Source: Paracoccaceae bacterium (GTDB lineage Bacteria; Pseudomonadota; Alphaproteobacteria; Rhodobacterales; Rhodobacteraceae). From it: a stretch of 15,789 bases of DNA. A program made the translations under genes and the position numbers. Location of the stretch: assembly GCA_015487255.1 (NCBI GenBank), contig WFQA01000083.1, forward strand, positions 1 through 15,789, in the 5' to 3' direction. A model generated the notes under the pieces. That model was not told where the DNA came from. It made no database searches and was given only the letters and a program-made list of their open reading frames with translations. Positions 13,639 through 15,789 of this stretch are shown in pieces. Position 1 is the first letter of the stretch. The number at the start of each line of letters is the position of its first letter.

Positions 13639-15231
13639 ATGCCCTCTCAAAACCTCCCCATCCGCCGCGCCCTGCTTTCGGTTTCCGACAAAAGCGGGCT
13701 GATCGCGCTTGCACAAGCGCTGCATGAGCGCGATGTCGAGCTGCTCTCCACCGGCGGCACCGCCAAGGCCCTGCGCGGCGCAGGCCTGCCGGTTGTCGAT
13801 GTATCTGAGATCACGAATTTTCCTGAAATGATGGATGGGCGGGTGAAAACCCTGCACCCGATGGTGCATGGCGGCTTGCTGGCATTGCGCGACAACCAGG
13901 AGCATTTGGCAGCGATGGAGGCGCACGGGATTGGCGCGATTGATCTGCTGGTGGTCAATCTTTATCCGTTTGAGGCCACGGTGGCAGCGGGGGGTGATTA
14001 TGACACATGCGTTGAAAATATCGATATTGGCGGCCCGGCGATGATCCGCGCGGCGGCGAAGAACCACGGTTTTGTCACCACCATTGTCGATGTTGAGGAT
14101 TACGACACATTGCTGGGCGATATGGACCAGCATAACGGCGCCACCTGTGCGAAGTTTCGCAAAAAGCGCGCGCAAATCGCCTTTGCCCGCACGGCGGCCT
14201 ATGATGCGGCGGTCTCTACATGGATGGGTGAGGCGATCGGCGAAAAAACCCCGCGCCGCCGCGCTGTGGCGGGCACATTGGCGCAAAGCCTGCGCTATGG
14301 GGAAAACCCGCATCAGGCGGCAGCGTTTTATCTGGATGGTGCCGCGCGCCCCGGCGTGGCGAGCGCAAAGCAGCTGCAGGGCAAGGCGCTTTCCTACAAC
14401 AACATAAACGACACCGATGCCGCGATCGAGTTGGTGGCGGAGTTTTCCCCTGAAGATGGCCCGGCCTGCGCAATCATCAAACACGCCAACCCCTGCGGTG
14501 TGGCGCGCGCAGAGAGCATGGTTGAGGCTTACCGGCGTGCATTTAACTGCGATAATGTTTCCCCCTTTGGCGGGATCATTGCCCTCAATCAACGGCTTGA
14601 GGCGGATACGGCGCAGGAGATCAGCAAGATTTTCACCGAAGTTGTGATTGCGCCCGAGGTCTCTGACGAGGCCCGCGAGATTTTTGCCAAAAAGAAAAAC
14701 TTGCGGCTGCTGGTAACCGGCGGCCTGCCGGATGTGGCGGAGCCAGCGCAAACATGGCGCAAGGTTTCCGGCGGCTGGCTGGTGCAGGACCGGGATAATG
14801 GCATGATCGGGGTCGATGACCTGAAGGTGGTGACCAGGCGCGCGCCCAGCACGGCGGAACTGGCGGACCTGCTCTTTGCATGGAAGGTCGCCAAACATGT
14901 TAAATCCAATGCGATTGTCTATGTGAAAGACGGGGCAACCGTGGGCATCGGAGCCGGGCAGATGAGCCGGGTGGATTCAACCCGCATCGCCGCACGCAAA
15001 TCGCAGGACATGGCCGAGGTGCTGGGGCTTTCACAAGTGCCAACCATCGGTTCGGTGGTGGCGTCCGATGCGTTTTTCCCCTTTGCCGACGGGCTGATCA
15101 CGGCGGCTGAAGCCGGAGCAACAGCCGTTATCCAGCCCGGTGGTTCGATGCGCGATCAAGAGGTGATCGATGCGGCGGATGCCGCAGGGCTGGCGATGGT
15201 TTTTACCGGCATGCGCCATTTCAGGCATTAG
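13639..15231 (+). CDS. purH: Bifunctional AICAR transformylase / IMP cyclohydrolase PurH
   Basis: This enzyme carries out the last two steps of de novo IMP synthesis: formylation of AICAR with 10-formyl-THF, then ring closure. It is 530 aa, full length. The N-terminal MGS-like cyclohydrolase domain covers about 1-150 (SDKSGL, STGGT, MMDGRVKTLHPMVHGG). The transformylase domain has LRYGENPHQ (218-226), KALSYNNINDTDAA and the catalytic Lys281-His282 pair in KHANPCG. It ends in the canonical FTGMRHFRH, so the C-terminus is intact even though insertion sequence remnants start right after the stop. A Shine-Dalgarno AAGGA lies 7 nt upstream. It is the likely last gene of the rsmB - heparinase-like - purH cluster. 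Confidence 0.98.
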   Translation: MPSQNLPIRRALLSVSDKSGLIALAQALHERDVELLSTGGTAKALRGAGLPVVDVSEITNFPEMMDGRVKTLHPMVHGGLLALRDNQEHLAAMEAHGIGAIDLLVVNLYPFEATVAAGGDYDTCVENIDIGGPAMIRAAAKNHGFVTTIVDVEDYDTLLGDMDQHNGATCAKFRKKRAQIAFARTAAYDAAVSTWMGEAIGEKTPRRRAVAGTLAQSLRYGENPHQAAAFYLDGAARPGVASAKQLQGKALSYNNINDTDAAIELVAEFSPEDGPACAIIKHANPCGVARAESMVEAYRRAFNCDNVSPFGGIIALNQRLEADTAQEISKIFTEVVIAPEVSDEAREIFAKKKNLRLLVTGGLPDVAEPAQTWRKVSGGWLVQDRDNGMIGVDDLKVVTRRAPSTAELADLLFAWKVAKHVKSNAIVYVKDGATVGIGAGQMSRVDSTRIAARKSQDMAEVLGLSQVPTIGSVVASDAFFPFADGLITAAEAGATAVIQPGGSMRDQEVIDAADAAGLAMVFTGMRHFRH

Positions 15232-15302
15232 GTCACGAACCCATAAAATGAATTCCGTGCATTTATTTTTGTGATTCAACCTTCAAAACTGTGGAGGTTG
15301 AT

Positions 15303-15592
15303 ATGGCACGGCTTGATTTGACGGATTTTGAGTGGTCTGTGATCCAGCCGCTTTTGCCGCAGAAATCACGCGGGGTGCCGCGGGTGGACGAGCGGCGGGT
15401 TCTCAACGGAATATTCTGGCGGTTGCGGACGGGGGCAGGGTCTGGTGCGGCTGGCGGACCGGGCTTATGATAATAACGCCTCGCCACACAGGGCGCATGG
15501 GGCAATATCCGACTGATGCCGAACCGGGTGCGACTGTCGGAATTTTGCCCACCCTTTAGAAAGAGCGGAACTTTGCGGAGCGTTTCTTTAAC
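15303..15592 (+). pseudogene. IS5-family transposase remnant (internal deletion and frameshifts)
   Basis: ATG at 15303 with GGAGG upstream starts an intact IS5-type N-terminus (MARLDLTDFEWSVIQPLLP, then GVPRVDERRVLNGIFW). About residue 43 it jumps to the second catalytic-Asp region (LVRLADRAYDNN) in another frame. A further stretch (MPNRVRLSEF) lies in the first frame and the end motif ERNFAERFFN in the third. The middle of the gene, with the first catalytic Asp, is missing. In the initial frame a stop occurs at 15468-15470. It cannot encode an active transposase. Intact terminal inverted repeats were not identified, and the group within IS5 is uncertain. Confidence 0.85.
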
Positions 15593-15679
15593 ACCCCCCC
15601 CCGACAGATTGTTGCGCAATCGCCTGACGGGCAGCGGCACAAACACTTCCGGGCCTTCCGGTTTTTACAACGCCGGTGT
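15593..15679. other. Non-coding stretch downstream of the transposase remnant
   Basis: This begins with a C-run (from 15592) and continues with GC-rich sequence including a short inverted pair GATTG / CAATC. I see no gene. It may hold the decayed right end of the insertion sequence. Confidence 0.3.
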
Positions 15680-15724
15680 TGCCTTTACCTCGGGGAGGCT
15701 AAAGCCCCCCACTCGGTAAAGGCA
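15680..15724. repeat. Long nested stem-loop
   Basis: TGCCTTTACC (15680-15689) pairs perfectly with GGTAAAGGCA (15715-15724). Inside it GGGGAGGC and GCCCCCC pair with one A-C mismatch around a TAAA loop. The structure directly abuts repeat copy D. There is no T-run on either side, so it is not a standard terminator. Confidence 0.6.
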
Positions 15725-15726
15725 CG

Positions 15727-15784
15727 GTTTTCAGCAAAGCTGAAAACACGGGTTGCCGCCGGCGGTGGCCTCGCTGGCGCTCGG
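15727..15784 (-). repeat. Dispersed head-plus-hairpin repeat, copy D
   Basis: On the minus strand the head CCGAGCGCCAGCGAGGCCA starts at 15784 (one extra base compared with copies A and B). A perfect hairpin follows at 15747-15727 with 9-bp arms GTTTTCAGC / GCTGAAAAC around TTT. It is close to the window end, so any partner copy beyond 15789 is not visible. Confidence 0.65.
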
Positions 15785-15789
15785 GGTGC

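Noticed and set aside
13594..14898. A 434-codon open frame on the minus strand, opposite purH.
   Set aside because: It is the antisense shadow of purH; its composition is unlike a folded protein and no motif is seen.
15247..15278. Short AT-rich hairpin (AAATG / CATTT) followed by ATTTTTG as a purH terminator.
   Set aside because: A 5-bp AT stem is too weak for an intrinsic terminator, and the sequence may belong to the insertion-sequence end.
1..15789. Search for CRISPR arrays, tRNA/rRNA genes, prophage, toxin-antitoxin or defence genes.
   Set aside because: No regularly spaced identical repeats, no cloverleaf-like gene and no such protein families were seen; the window is mainly housekeeping.

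Overview
The window reads as a chromosomal stretch of an alphaproteobacterium, most likely Rhodobacteraceae (Rhodobacterales). The reasons are the moderately high G+C, the alphaproteobacterial form of IF-2 with a long Ala/Glu/Lys-rich N-terminus, the YlxR-L7Ae fusion protein, and the neighbourhood DUF1674 - rsmB - heparinase II/III-like - purH, which I know from this group. This assignment is inference from gene content, not from a marker such as 16S rRNA.

Layout. (1) Positions 1-1818, minus strand: a molybdate ABC transporter operon modA-modB-modC with overlapping stop/start codons. modC is cut by the window edge. A good promoter and a perfect 17-bp inverted repeat lie just upstream of modA. 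(2) Positions 2063-2925, plus strand: a SemiSWEET-type sugar transporter subunit and a glutathione S-transferase, 8 nt apart. (3) Positions 2926-3182: a convergent intergenic region full of inverted and direct repeats. (4) Positions 3183-4470, minus: an unrecognised membrane-anchored 136-aa protein followed after 1 nt by a sterol desaturase/fatty acid hydroxylase family enzyme. (5) Positions 4566-9968, minus: the transcription/translation operon rimP-nusA-ylxR-infB. Its promoter is at about 10061-10089, and an intrinsic-terminator-like hairpin lies in the leader. (6) Positions 9969-10381: 413 bases without a gene, holding that promoter, the leader hairpin and an inverted pair of repeat elements. 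(7) 10382-10555, minus: a 57-aa DUF1674/SDHAF4-like protein. (8) Positions 10653-15231, plus: rsmB, a heparinase II/III-like gene and purH, probably co-transcribed. (9) Positions 15232-15789: a decayed IS5-type transposase remnant, a long stem-loop and another copy of the repeat.

Most of the window is housekeeping: molybdate uptake for molybdoenzymes, transcription elongation/termination coupled to translation initiation and ribosome assembly, rRNA methylation and the last two steps of purine synthesis. The most unusual signal is a dispersed repeat family with four copies (near 2939, 10190, 10315 and 15784). Each has a nearly identical head of about 18-23 nt (consensus CCGAGCGAAGCGAGGCCA) followed 30-37 nt later by a strong hairpin. 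The hairpin arms change between copies while pairing is kept. All four copies are intergenic. The second notable signal is the terminator in the rimP-nusA leader, which suggests attenuation control of the NusA operon. I found no tRNA, rRNA, CRISPR array, phage or defence system.
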